Positions 15,501-24,311 are shown, numbered from the stretch's first letter. The stretch: DNA of 25,537 bases from Devosiaceae bacterium (GCA_021648585.1 JAKISM010000014.1:1-25537); one strand, 5' to 3'. Made by a program: numbers and translations. The notes: generated by a model from the letters alone, not told the origin.

Positions 15501-16295
15501 ATGAGTAACACCCCCGTAATTTCAGCCAAAGATATGTCGCTAACATTTGAAACAAATGATGGGCCCGTACATGCGCTTAAAGATATAAATCTTGAAATTA
15601 ATGAGGGCGAATTTGTTTCTTTTATTGGCCCTTCTGGTTGCGGCAAGACCACATTTTTACGAGCAATCGCTGATCTTGAAAAACCAACTAAAGGTGAGAT
15701 TTTTGTAAATGGCATGACCCCGAACGAGGCACGCAAAAACCGAGCTTATGGTTATGTATTTCAATCGTCAGCACTATTATCATGGCGCACCGTTGAGCAA
15801 AATGTTGCTTTGCCGCTTGAAATTACTGGCATATCAAAATCTGAAAAACAACAACATATTGAGCGCACGCTTTCTATGGTTGATTTAATTGGCTTTGAAA
15901 AAAAATACCCACACCAATTATCAGGCGGTATGCAACAACGTGTTTCAATTGCTCGTGCGCTGGCATTTGATGCAAAATTATTGCTGATGGACGAGCCGTT
16001 TGGGGCGCTAGACGAAATTGTTCGTGATCACCTTAATAGGCAATTATTAGAATTATGGCGAAAGGCAAAAATGACAATTTGCTTTGTTACTCATTCAATT
16101 CCTGAAGCGGTTTATCTCTCGACAAAAATTGTTGTTATGTCGCCACGCCCCGGAGAAATTGCCGATATTATAGATTCTAGCCTGCCAAATGAGCGCCCAT
16201 TAGAAATTCGTGAAAGTAAAGAATTTTTAGATATTGCACACCGAGTGCGTGAAGGCTTGCGTGCCTCTCATTCTTATGATGAGGAAAATGCTTAA
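15501..16295 (+). CDS. ABC importer ATP-binding protein (nitrate/taurine/pyrimidine-type)
   Basis: Energises the importer encoded by the next three genes. It is 264 residues with Walker A GPSGCGKT (43-50), Q-loop FQSS (88-91), signature LSGGMQQR (140-147), Walker B LLMDEP (161-166) and the switch His198 in VTHS. It belongs to the SsuB/TauB/ThiZ-like class by overall pattern. The ATG follows a repeat closely and its ribosome-binding site is poor (GGAGAAGAAG too far upstream), so a modest translation rate is possible. Its stop shares one base with the next ATG. Confidence 0.93.
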   Translation: MSNTPVISAKDMSLTFETNDGPVHALKDINLEINEGEFVSFIGPSGCGKTTFLRAIADLEKPTKGEIFVNGMTPNEARKNRAYGYVFQSSALLSWRTVEQNVALPLEITGISKSEKQQHIERTLSMVDLIGFEKKYPHQLSGGMQQRVSIARALAFDAKLLLMDEPFGALDEIVRDHLNRQLLELWRKAKMTICFVTHSIPEAVYLSTKIVVMSPRPGEIADIIDSSLPNERPLEIRESKEFLDIAHRVREGLRASHSYDEENA

Positions 16296-17176
16296 TGAGA
16301 GCAATTTTTCAAAGCAAAACATTTGCTATTCTGACAATCCTTCTCACACTATTGGTGATCTGGTACGCAATGGCAATTAAGCTCAATACGCCGTGGCAAT
16401 TAGGGGTCTATGAAAGGGCTGGAATTAGCGAATGGACTAATAGCCAATTTATCAATGACACGCTAAACCAAAAACGCCCAGTTTTACCTTCAGCGCATCA
16501 GGTTTTTAGCGAAATGTATGTAACTATATTTCAAAAGCCAATTACTTCCAAACGCTCACTAGTCTATCATTCGTGGATTACCCTTTCCGCAACTTTGCTT
16601 GGCTTTGCTATTGGCACTTTATTTGGTATTCTCATTGCCATTGGCATAACCAATAATAAAGCGCTAGATCGCTCGCTTATGCCGTGGGTAATTGCTAGCC
16701 AAACCATTCCGATTTTAGCCATAGCACCAATGATTATTGTGGTACTAAACGCCATTGGGCTTTCGGGGCTTTTGCCAAAAGCGCTTATTTCAACCTATCT
16801 TAGTTTCTTCCCAATCGTTGTTGGAATGGTCAAGGGTTTTCGCTCTCCAAAAGGCATCCAGCTAGATTTAATGCAAACTTATTTTGCCTCCCCCATGCAG
16901 ATATTTTTTAAACTTCGCTGGCCTTCAGCTTTACCCTATTTATTCACCTCCATGAAGGTGGCGATTGCCATTGCGTTAGTTGGGGCAATCGTTGGTGAAT
17001 TACCAACTGGTGCAGTTGCAGGGCTTGGGGCACGGCTTCTTAGCGGCTCTTATTATGGACAAACAGTGCAAATTTGGTCGGCTCTATTTATGGCGGCGAT
17101 ATTGGCGGCAAGTTTAGTTATGATTGTTGGCTTGATTGAAAAGCGAGTTACAAAAAATATGGGGCTGACAACATGA
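16295..17176 (+). CDS. ABC importer permease, first subunit
   Basis: Inner-membrane subunit, 293 residues. One N-terminal membrane helix (about 10-28) is followed by a roughly 80-residue extracytoplasmic stretch, then about five more helices starting near residue 95. The cytoplasmic EAA-like loop (LMQTYFASPMQIFFKLRWPS, about 197-216) contacts the ATPase. The overall BPD_transp_1 pattern matches SsuC/ThiX-type permeases. Coupled to the ATPase gene (TAATG) and overlapping the next permease by four bases (ATGA). With two different permease genes the channel is presumably a heterodimer. Confidence 0.9.
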   Translation: MRAIFQSKTFAILTILLTLLVIWYAMAIKLNTPWQLGVYERAGISEWTNSQFINDTLNQKRPVLPSAHQVFSEMYVTIFQKPITSKRSLVYHSWITLSATLLGFAIGTLFGILIAIGITNNKALDRSLMPWVIASQTIPILAIAPMIIVVLNAIGLSGLLPKALISTYLSFFPIVVGMVKGFRSPKGIQLDLMQTYFASPMQIFFKLRWPSALPYLFTSMKVAIAIALVGAIVGELPTGAVAGLGARLLSGSYYGQTVQIWSALFMAAILAASLVMIVGLIEKRVTKNMGLTT

Positions 17177-18060
17177 ATTATGGGGCTGCTACTAATTGGA
17201 CGATAGTATTTTTTACATTTGTATTTTGGCTGGCTGCGTGGTTTCTAAATTCTTGGCTAGTCAAGCAAGAAGAAAAAGCCCCAAACCTTAAAAATTTTAA
17301 TACAATAGCAGTGCCAATAATATTTGGCATTACCTTATTAGTTGTTTGGGAGGGATTGGTGCGTGGGTTTAACGTACCAACAGTATTATTGCCGCCCCCT
17401 TCAATGATTTGGGAGCGTATAATAAATTCAACTGATATATTATGGCTTGATTTCAAACAAACTTTCTTAAAAGCGGTTCTTATTGGTTATGCGCTTGGTT
17501 GTGGTTCAGGATTTTTAGTGGCTATTGCGATAGATCGCTCGCCTTTTTTACAACGAGGTCTATTGCCGCTTGGTAATTTTGTTTCAGCTTTGCCCATTGT
17601 TGGTGTCGCGCCAATTATGGTGATGTGGTTTGGTTTTGATTGGCCATCAAAAGCGGCGGTGGTCATAATAATGACCTTTTTCCCAATGCTAGTGAACACG
17701 ATATCAGGTCTTAGCGCATCAAATAATATGGAGCGAGATCTCATGCGCACTTATGCTAGCTCTTACTGGCAAACATTATTTAAGTTGCGCCTACCAGCAG
17801 CTGGGCCATTTATTTTTAATGCGCTTAAAATAAATTCAACTTTGGCGCTAATTGGTGCTATTGTTGCGGAGTTTTTTGGAACACCCATTTATGGAATGGG
17901 TTTTAGAATATCAACAGAAGTTGGCCGAATGAATGTTGATATGGTATGGGCTGAAATTGCAATGGCTGCAGTTGCTGGCTCGCTTTTTTACGGTGTAATA
18001 GCGCTCATAGAGCGAAAAGTCACCTTTTGGCATCCTTCAATAAGAGGGGGGCGCAACTGA
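17173..18060 (+). CDS. ABC importer permease, second subunit
   Basis: Inner-membrane subunit, 295 residues, with two N-terminal helices (about 8-30 and 44-62) before the BPD_transp_1 core. The EAA-like loop is DLMRTYASSYWQTLFKLRLP, parallel to the loop in the preceding permease. The start ATG overlaps the previous stop. It ends 58 bases before the binding-protein gene in an AT-rich spacer without a visible terminator, so all four genes probably share one transcript. Confidence 0.9.
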   Translation: MNYGAATNWTIVFFTFVFWLAAWFLNSWLVKQEEKAPNLKNFNTIAVPIIFGITLLVVWEGLVRGFNVPTVLLPPPSMIWERIINSTDILWLDFKQTFLKAVLIGYALGCGSGFLVAIAIDRSPFLQRGLLPLGNFVSALPIVGVAPIMVMWFGFDWPSKAAVVIIMTFFPMLVNTISGLSASNNMERDLMRTYASSYWQTLFKLRLPAAGPFIFNALKINSTLALIGAIVAEFFGTPIYGMGFRISTEVGRMNVDMVWAEIAMAAVAGSLFYGVIALIERKVTFWHPSIRGGRN

Positions 18061-18118
18061 AATTTGAAAAACTAATAAAAATATACTAAACTTAATAAAT
18101 CAAAACAGGGAGAATAAA

Positions 18119-19114
18119 ATGAAAAAACTAATTAAATCAATGCTAGTTGGCGCAATGGCGCTAACGGCACTACCAGCTTTTGCTGATAGCGGTGACGTAA
18201 CATTGCAACTAAAATGGGTAACGCAAGCCCAATTTGCAGGTTATTATGTAGCACAAGACAAAGGCTTTTATAAAGATGAAGGGCTAAACGTAACCATTAA
18301 AGCTGGTGGTCCAGATATTGCGCCTGCGCAAGTTTTAGCTGGTGGTGGCGCAGATGTTATTATCGATTGGATGCCTTCAGCACTTGCAACAAGAGAAAAA
18401 GGCGTGCCGCTAGTTAATATCGCTCAGCCGTTCAAATCTTCGGGCATGATGCTAACTTGTCGTAAAGATAGCGGCATTAAAACGCCTGCTGATTTTAAGG
18501 GCAAAACGCTTGGCGTTTGGTTCTTTGGCAATGAATATCCGTTCCTTTCATGGATGAGCCAATTAGGTATTCCAACAAATGGCGGCGATGATGGCGTTGA
18601 AGTTCTAAAACAAGGCTTTAATGTTGATCCTATCCTACAAAATCAAGCCGCTTGTGTTTCAACCATGACATATAATGAATATTGGCAAATTATCGATGCT
18701 GGTCTATCAGCTGATGATTTAGTGGTGTTTAAATATGAAGATCAAGGCGTTGCAACTTTAGAAGATGGTATTTATGCACTTGAAAACCGTCTAGCTGATC
18801 CTGAATTTGCTGACGAAATGGTGCGCTTTGTTAGAGCTTCAATGAAGGGCTGGAAATGGGCAGAAGAAAACCCAGATGCAGCAGCAATGATCGTGCTTGA
18901 AAATGATGATACTGGTGCGCAAACAGAAGCACATCAAAAACGCATGATGGGCGAAATAGCAAAACTAACTGCTGGCTCAAACGGTGCTCTAGATGTTGCC
19001 GATTTCCAAAGAACGGTTGATACATTACTTGCTGGTGGATCTGATCCAGTTATTTCTGGTCAGCCAGAAGGCGCATGGACAAGTGCTATTACTGATAAAG
19101 CTTTGGGTATGTAA
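18119..19114 (+). CDS. ABC importer periplasmic binding protein (NMT1/THI5-like)
   Basis: Periplasmic ligand receptor of the importer, 331 residues. A signal peptide with cleavage after ALPAFA (about residue 22) leads to a ThiY/SsuA-like domain: LQLKWVTQAQFAGYYVAQDKG, YKDEGLNVTIKAGG, and AQVLAGGGADVIIDWMPSAL. This group binds hydroxymethylpyrimidine-like and related small ring compounds. Lying directly after a full pyrimidine-degradation set, its ligand is most likely a pyrimidine base or dihydropyrimidine; that is context inference. GGGAG lies before the ATG. A terminator follows 23 bases after the stop. Confidence 0.9.
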   Translation: MKKLIKSMLVGAMALTALPAFADSGDVTLQLKWVTQAQFAGYYVAQDKGFYKDEGLNVTIKAGGPDIAPAQVLAGGGADVIIDWMPSALATREKGVPLVNIAQPFKSSGMMLTCRKDSGIKTPADFKGKTLGVWFFGNEYPFLSWMSQLGIPTNGGDDGVEVLKQGFNVDPILQNQAACVSTMTYNEYWQIIDAGLSADDLVVFKYEDQGVATLEDGIYALENRLADPEFADEMVRFVRASMKGWKWAEENPDAAAMIVLENDDTGAQTEAHQKRMMGEIAKLTAGSNGALDVADFQRTVDTLLAGGSDPVISGQPEGAWTSAITDKALGM

Positions 19115-19137
19115 GTAATATTATTACTAATTTGAAT

Positions 19138-19170
19138 AAGAGGCGGAGCAAAAGCTCCGCCTTTTTATTT
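19138..19170 (+). terminator. Intrinsic terminator of the ABC operon
   Basis: Perfect stem AGGCGGAGC (19141-19149)/GCTCCGCCT (19154-19162) with an AAAA loop, then TTTTATTT. The stem can lengthen through the flanking A's and T's. The clearest terminator in the window. Confidence 0.93.
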
Positions 19171-19290
19171 GTCATACTTGAGCGTAGCGATGTCATGTTG
19201 AGCGAAGCCGAAACATCTTAGATCCTTCACTTCGTTCAGGATGACATGCAAAATATTATGCTTCGCTACCCTCAACATGACACTAGTCGC
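19171..19290. repeat. Family 2 repeat, compound copy
   Basis: TGTCATGTTGAGCGAAGC (from 19191) pairs with CTTCGTTCAGGATGACA (to about 19246) to make one long hairpin. Extra half-units flank it (GTCATACTTGAGCGTAGCGA at 19171; CTTCGCTACCCTCAACATGACA ending near 19282), so the block looks like a nested or double insertion. It separates the ABC terminator from the nth stop. Confidence 0.8.
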
Positions 19291-19303
19291 TATGCTGAGA
19301 AAA

Positions 19304-19975
19304 CTATAAAAGCTTGTCCTCATATTTACACCATTTGCTAATGATGCAGTGAGCGCAATCTGGTTTTCTGGCTTTGCAGACATAGCGCCCATGTAAAATC
19401 AGCCAATGATGGGAATTAAGTAAATATTTTTTTGGGATTACTTTTAGTAATATTTTTTCAATTTCAAGCGGGGTTTTACCAATGGCTAATCCCGTGCGAT
19501 TACTAATGCGAAATAGGTGCGTGTCTACTGCAATGGTTGGCTGACCAAAGCCAATATTAAGCACGACATTTGCGGTTTTGCGCCCCACACCAGGTAAAGA
19601 TATTAGTGCCTCTCTATCATTTGGAATTTTGGAATTATATTGCTCAAATAATATTTTTGAAAGCGCTAAGGTGTTTTTTGCTTTATTTCGATAAAGCCCA
19701 ATAGATTTAATATGATTAGTTAATTTTTCAAGCCCCAAATCAAGCATTCTTTCTGGGCTATCAGCTATTGCAAAAAGCTCTTTTGTTGCTTTGTTTACTC
19801 CCTTATCAGTTGCCTGTGCACTTAGCACTACTGCAACCAAAAGCGTAAAAAGATTTACATAATCAAGCTCGCCTTTGGGATTTGGGTTATGTTTTTCAAA
19901 AGCACTAAAAATAGCCTCAATCTCTTGTTTACTTAATATTGATTTGGGTATTTGTTTTTTATTATTATTTGTCAA
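19304..19975 (-). CDS. nth: Endonuclease III (DNA glycosylase/AP lyase)
   Basis: Base-excision repair of oxidised pyrimidines. It is 223 residues. The helix-hairpin-helix LPGVGRKTANVV (128-139) carries catalytic Lys133 and Asp151 is in VDTHLFRI. The C-terminal 4Fe-4S loop is Cys200-X6-Cys207-X2-Cys210-X5-Cys216, exactly the Nth spacing. All key residues are present. It is divergent from the AraC-MGMT gene with only 41 bases between starts, so the two repair genes may share control sequences. It ends beside a repeat block. Confidence 0.96.
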   Translation of the reverse strand: MTNNNKKQIPKSILSKQEIEAIFSAFEKHNPNPKGELDYVNLFTLLVAVVLSAQATDKGVNKATKELFAIADSPERMLDLGLEKLTNHIKSIGLYRNKAKNTLALSKILFEQYNSKIPNDREALISLPGVGRKTANVVLNIGFGQPTIAVDTHLFRISNRTGLAIGKTPLEIEKILLKVIPKKYLLNSHHWLILHGRYVCKARKPDCAHCIISKWCKYEDKLL

Positions 19976-20016
19976 AATCGGCTCGCTTTAATTTATTTTC
20001 TAACTAAACTAATCTT

Positions 20017-20871
20017 ATGGAAAACTATCTTAAAGAGCAAAGTGAAGATTATCAAATTGTGCAACAAGCAATTGCTTATCTTAGTAAAAATAATGCTAGC
20101 AATGTTGATTTAGAAAATTTTGCCCATGCGTTAGGATTAAATGAGCGCTTGCTTGTTGCTTTATTTAAGCGTTGGTGCGGCCTATCACCAAAATCATTTA
20201 TGCAAGCAGTGGCACTTGATCATGCCAAAAAATTATTAAAGCAAAATGCCAGTATCCTAACAACTAGCAACGAAGTAGGGCTTAGCTCGACCTCTCGTCT
20301 TTATGATTTATTTGTTACCCATCACGCAATGCCACCCGGTGCTTGGGCTAATAGAGGTGAGGGATTAAACATGATCTGGGGCATTGCTCCATCAATATTT
20401 GGTAATGCAATGTTGTTTATTACTGATTATGGTCTTGCGGGATTGGCATTTTTTGACGATGGGGAAGAGAAAAAAACTTATCTTGATATGGCAAATCGTT
20501 GGCCAAAAGCAAAATTTGAGCGCAATGATTTACAAATTGCGCCTTATGCTACAAAAATCTTTGATAAGAATAAATGGAAAAAGAGCGATCCAATAAAAAT
20601 AATATTTATAGGCACTGATTTTGAAATTCGCTGCTGGCAAGGATTATTATCTATTCCAATGGGCAGCGCCATAACTTATGGCACTTTAGCAAAAAACATA
20701 AAGAAGCCAAAAGCTGCACGTGCAGTTGGGGCAGCGATTGGGCGCAATCCAATTTCATTTATTGTGCCGTGCCATCGTGTTGTAGGGCAGAGCGGCAAAT
20801 TAACTGGCTATCATTGGGGCTTAAATCGAAAAAGAGCCATGCTTGGTTGGGAGTCTGGTGCTAATAGTTAA
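20017..20871 (+). CDS. AraC-HTH / O6-methylguanine-DNA methyltransferase fusion (Ada-like)
   Basis: Suicidal repair of O6-alkylguanine, with a DNA-binding domain. The 284-residue protein has an AraC-type helix-turn-helix at about 10-110 (VDLENFAHALGLNERLLVAL; FMQAVALDHAKKLL) and a methyltransferase domain at about 115-280. The latter has RAVGAAIGRNP (235-245, Arg finger) and the acceptor Cys252 in IVPCHRVVG. The N-terminal Zn/methylphosphotriester domain of E. coli Ada is absent, so it cannot sense phosphotriester damage in the Ada way. Its stop overlaps the convergent folC stop by four bases. Confidence 0.92.
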   Translation: MENYLKEQSEDYQIVQQAIAYLSKNNASNVDLENFAHALGLNERLLVALFKRWCGLSPKSFMQAVALDHAKKLLKQNASILTTSNEVGLSSTSRLYDLFVTHHAMPPGAWANRGEGLNMIWGIAPSIFGNAMLFITDYGLAGLAFFDDGEEKKTYLDMANRWPKAKFERNDLQIAPYATKIFDKNKWKKSDPIKIIFIGTDFEIRCWQGLLSIPMGSAITYGTLAKNIKKPKAARAVGAAIGRNPISFIVPCHRVVGQSGKLTGYHWGLNRKRAMLGWESGANS

Positions 20872-22289
20872 TTCAAAATAGTTTTGTTTTTGGCTAAAAA
20901 ATCACCCACCAAATGTAAAGAGCCGCAAATTAACACACGGGCATTTTTAATTTTTGCAGCGCTTTTTAATGCCGCTTTAATTGAGCGCTCAGGCTTGGCA
21001 TTAAAGCCCTGCTTAATAGCAATTTTTGCCAAATCCTTAGCACTAATACTAGCTCTATCACCGCCAATGGGAATGGTGATAACCTGTGAAACTATGCCCT
21101 CAAATTTACCTAAAAACCCGGCCACATCTTTATTGGCGTAAGAGCCAATTATTAATACTAGAGGTTTTTTGTTTTTGTCGGCTCTTTTATGTTTGTCGCC
21201 GTTGGTCGCTTTGCTCCCGTCCCCGACACCCCCGCCGTTTATTCTTTTCCTATTGCTTGTTTTGCTCTCTTTGCTTGTGCTCGCACCGCCGTTTTTTGCA
21301 CTCATACTAACAGGCCAGAGTGCCTGTGCCAAAACTTTTGCCCCTGCAATATTATGTCCGCCATCAAGCCATAATTCGTGGGTTTTAGGCAGGATATCAT
21401 ATAATTCGCCCTGTTTTATTGCCATCAAGCGCCCTGCCCATTGAGTGTTTTTTAGCCCAATAGCAATTTCATGTTCGCTTATCGGCAATTCAAAATGCCT
21501 GATTGCAGCAATGGCAAGGGCGGCATTTTCATATTGAAAATCTCCTCTTAAAGCAGAGGAAGGTAAATCTAACAGCCCCTTTTCATCTTGATAGATAAGC
21601 CGCCCATTTTGCTTAAAACCATCATAATCTTGCCCTTGAACAAAGGGTGTTACGCTCAAACTATTTGCATATTTTATAATAGAATTTTGTGCCTCTTCGC
21701 TTTGTCTGCCAATTACCAGGGTTACATTTTTTTTAATAATCCCTGCTTTTTCATGGGCAATTTTTGTTAGGTTATTACCTAAAAATTCTACATGATCGAT
21801 TGAAACAGGGGTGATAATTGTTCCAAACGGTTCATCAATTACATTGGTTGCATCAAAGCGCCCACCAAGCCCAACTTCAAGCAAAAGATAATCGGCACTA
21901 ATTTTTGAAAATAAATAAAACGCCGCAGCAGTGGTTATTTCAAAATAAGTAATTGGTGCGCCAGCATTTATTTTTTCGCAATGTTCAAGCGCTTTATTTA
22001 GTCTTTTGGCTGAAACCAATTTACCAGCTAATCTTATACGTTCACGAAAAGAAACTAAATGCGGAGAAGAATAGACATGCACTTTTTTATTTGCAGCTTC
22101 AAGCATAGCACTTAAATGCGCAATGGTTGAGCCTTTGCCATTTGTACCTGCAACATGAATGGTTTTTGGCAAATTATCTTGTGGCCGCCCCAATAATTCA
22201 AGCAACCGCTCAATCCTATTTAATTTAAGATCTATAAGCTTATTTGGGTGCAGCTCAAGCAGGCGCTTTAATATTGCATCGGTACGCAT
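20868..22289 (-). CDS. folC: Bifunctional folylpolyglutamate/dihydrofolate synthase
   Basis: Adds glutamate to dihydropteroate and folates. It is 473 residues, longer than the usual 420-440. P-loop HVAGTNGKGST (45-55), SSPHLVSFRERI (74-85), LLLEVGLGGRFDATNV (135-150) and SIDHVEFLG (163-171) mark the N-domain; LWLDGGHN (306-313) and IIGSYANKD (380-388) the C-domain. Residues about 329-375 (bases about 21165-21305) are a hydrophilic, Asn/Gly/Ser/Lys-rich insertion absent from typical FolC, placed just before the PLVLIIGSYANKD strand. It is in frame, so the enzyme is probably active. It follows accD by nine bases and is likely co-transcribed. Confidence 0.94.
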   Translation of the reverse strand: MRTDAILKRLLELHPNKLIDLKLNRIERLLELLGRPQDNLPKTIHVAGTNGKGSTIAHLSAMLEAANKKVHVYSSPHLVSFRERIRLAGKLVSAKRLNKALEHCEKINAGAPITYFEITTAAAFYLFSKISADYLLLEVGLGGRFDATNVIDEPFGTIITPVSIDHVEFLGNNLTKIAHEKAGIIKKNVTLVIGRQSEEAQNSIIKYANSLSVTPFVQGQDYDGFKQNGRLIYQDEKGLLDLPSSALRGDFQYENAALAIAAIRHFELPISEHEIAIGLKNTQWAGRLMAIKQGELYDILPKTHELWLDGGHNIAGAKVLAQALWPVSMSAKNGGASTSKESKTSNRKRINGGGVGDGSKATNGDKHKRADKNKKPLVLIIGSYANKDVAGFLGKFEGIVSQVITIPIGGDRASISAKDLAKIAIKQGFNAKPERSIKAALKSAAKIKNARVLICGSLHLVGDFLAKNKTILN

Positions 22290-22298
22290 TCAAAAAGC

Positions 22299-23279
22299 CT
22301 ATTCAGCGTGGGCAGCCTCTGGTGGCACAGAGCTTAATAGGCCATCATCTTTATCTATGCTAACAGGCTGTTCTTTTGGCTCAGCATCTTGTTGGTCTGC
22401 TAGTATAATAGATGTTGATTTTTCAACAGCAGGCAGACCCATAAACATTAACAACAAAGAAGAAATTACATCACGTAAATTATGGCGATGCACAACCATG
22501 TCCACCATGCCATGCTCGAGTAAATATTCAGAACGCTGAAAACCTTCGGGTAGTTTTTCACGAATAGTTTGCTCAATTACCCGAGCGCCAGCAAAACCAA
22601 TTTGCGCACCCGGTTCGGCAATATGCACATCACCAAGCATGGCGTAAGATGCGGTTACGCCGCCAGTTGTTGGGTTGGTGAGAACCACAATATAGGGCAG
22701 GCCAGCACGCTTTAATCTTTTAACGGCTACTGTTATTTTAGGTAATTGCATTAAGGATAGGATACCCTCTTGCATTCTTGCACCACCAGATGCGGTGAAA
22801 ATAACAAATGGTAGTTTACTTTCTATTGCAACATTGATGCCCTTAACAATAGCAGCACCTGCGGCAATGCTTAAAGAGCCAGCAATAAAATCAAAATCTT
22901 GCACCGCTACAATAATTTCTTGCGCCTTTAATTTGCCCCTAGCTAAAACCACCGCATCATACATGCCTGTTTTATTGCGATGTTCTTTTAGGCGGTCTGA
23001 ATAGCGTTTAAGATCACGAAATTTAAGCGGGTCTTGCACTACTTGCGGCAAGTCTAATTCTTCATATTCGCCAGCATCAAAAAAGCTTTTAAGCCTATCT
23101 GAGGATTTTATTTTCATGTGATAATTAGAATTTGGCACAACCCATTGATTGGCTTCAAGATCACGATGAAAAATCATCTCGCCAGATTGCGGGCATTTAA
23201 CCCAAAGATTATCGGCAACATCACGCTTATGTAAAAACGAGCGAATTTTGGGGCGAACAACTTTATCTATCCAGTTCAT
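22299..23279 (-). CDS. accD: Acetyl-CoA carboxylase carboxyltransferase subunit beta
   Basis: Beta half of the carboxyltransferase that makes malonyl-CoA with AccA. It is 326 residues. The crotonase-like core is typical: SGGARMQEGILSLMQ, YIVVLTNPTTGGVTASYAM, and AEPGAQIGFAGARVIEQT. The N-terminal zinc ribbon of E. coli AccD (four Cys) is decayed: Cys29 remains, but the other three positions are Ser32, Val48 and Ser51. I recall this loss as common in Hyphomicrobiales AccD. The C-terminus has an acidic, Gln/Glu-rich tail. It lies downstream of trpBA across a 206-bp gap with a repeat. Confidence 0.95.
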   Translation of the reverse strand: MNWIDKVVRPKIRSFLHKRDVADNLWVKCPQSGEMIFHRDLEANQWVVPNSNYHMKIKSSDRLKSFFDAGEYEELDLPQVVQDPLKFRDLKRYSDRLKEHRNKTGMYDAVVLARGKLKAQEIIVAVQDFDFIAGSLSIAAGAAIVKGINVAIESKLPFVIFTASGGARMQEGILSLMQLPKITVAVKRLKRAGLPYIVVLTNPTTGGVTASYAMLGDVHIAEPGAQIGFAGARVIEQTIREKLPEGFQRSEYLLEHGMVDMVVHRHNLRDVISSLLLMFMGLPAVEKSTSIILADQQDAEPKEQPVSIDKDDGLLSSVPPEAAHAE

Positions 23280-23387
23280 AAGATTTTCTACCTGTTAATT
23301 GAGCCATTTACTGACTCTTATATAGTGATTATTTTGAACTTATCATCTAAAAAGCAAAGCTACAACAACGAATATCATCAACTGCAT

Positions 23388-23467
23388 TGTCGTGCTGAGC
23401 CAATCTGTCATGCTGAGCGAAGGCGAAGCATCTTAGACCCTTCGGCTTCGCTCAAGGTGACATAGAG
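23388..23467. repeat. Family 2 repeat between trpA and accD
   Basis: TGTCATGCTGAGCGAAGGCG (from 23406) pairs with TTCGCTCAAGGTGACA (to 23462) around ATCTTAGACCC; a solitary half (TGTCGTGCTGAGCC) precedes it at 23389. It lies in a 206-bp gap with no gene (23280-23485), inside a gene order that is normally compact in related bacteria. Confidence 0.8.
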
Positions 23468-23485
23468 AGGATCAGAATAATAATC

Positions 23486-24310
23486 TTATCTTGCTTGGCG
23501 CACACCTTTGGCCAATGAGCGCACAATTTCAAGTACAATATTTACGCTTTTATCGCTCGTTTTTTCATTTTCTAAACTATCACCTAGTGCCTTAATTAAA
23601 ACGCTAGCAACTACTACCCCATCAGCATGTTTAGCTATCACTTTGGCATCGTTAGGAGTTTTTATACCAAAACCAACTGCAACAGGTAATTCTGTTTGTG
23701 ATTTTATACGCTTAACCGCCTTCTCCACCTTGTCATAATTTGCAATTTTAGAGCCTGTTATACCCGTAATTGAAACGTAATAGATAAAACCAGAGGAATT
23801 TTTTAACACGGTTTTTAAACGTTCATCATTTGTTGTTGGGGTGGTGAGGCGAATAAAATCTATATCCGCTTTTAGTGCTGGTAGGCATAATTCATCGTCT
23901 TCTTCGCTTGGTAAATCAACAACGATAAGCCCATCTATCCCAGCTTTTTTTGCCTCAGACAAGAAATTATCAACCCCAAAAATATAAATCGGATTATAAT
24001 AGCCCATTAAAATAATAGGCGTTTTTTTATCTTTTTGGCGAAAAGAAGCAACCATATCAAGGGTTTTTTGCAAAGTTTGCCCATTTTTAAGCGCCACATG
24101 CCCCGCCGCTTCTATAACAGGCCCGTCAGCCATCGGATCAGAAAACGGCATACCCAATTCGATAATATCAGCGCCAGCTTTAGGAAATCCATCCATTATT
24201 GCTTGGCTGGTTTTTATATCAGGATACCCAGCGCTAACGAATGGCATAAAAGCGGCACGATTTTCATTTTTGCATTTTTCAAAGGCTTTTTTAATTCGAT
24301 TTTCACTCAT
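23486..24310 (-). CDS. trpA: Tryptophan synthase alpha chain
   Basis: Cleaves indole-3-glycerol phosphate to indole, channelled to TrpB. It is 274 residues from ATG 24310 (MSENRIKKAF), chosen because it lies one base after the trpB stop and matches the family N-terminus; an 18-residue upstream extension would overlap trpB. Catalytic Glu51 and Asp62 (ELGMPFSDPMADGP), the loop FIRLTTPTTNDERL, YYVSITGITGS and VGFGIKTP phosphate-binding segments are all present. Confidence 0.96.
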   Translation of the reverse strand: MSENRIKKAFEKCKNENRAAFMPFVSAGYPDIKTSQAIMDGFPKAGADIIELGMPFSDPMADGPVIEAAGHVALKNGQTLQKTLDMVASFRQKDKKTPIILMGYYNPIYIFGVDNFLSEAKKAGIDGLIVVDLPSEEDDELCLPALKADIDFIRLTTPTTNDERLKTVLKNSSGFIYYVSITGITGSKIANYDKVEKAVKRIKSQTELPVAVGFGIKTPNDAKVIAKHADGVVVASVLIKALGDSLENEKTSDKSVNIVLEIVRSLAKGVRQAR

Positions 24311-24311
24311 A

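Noticed and set aside
14875..15501. 208-residue plus-strand ORF spanning the hydA end and the repeat region
   Set aside because: Overlaps hydA out of frame and then reads through repeat DNA; no domain, no start context.
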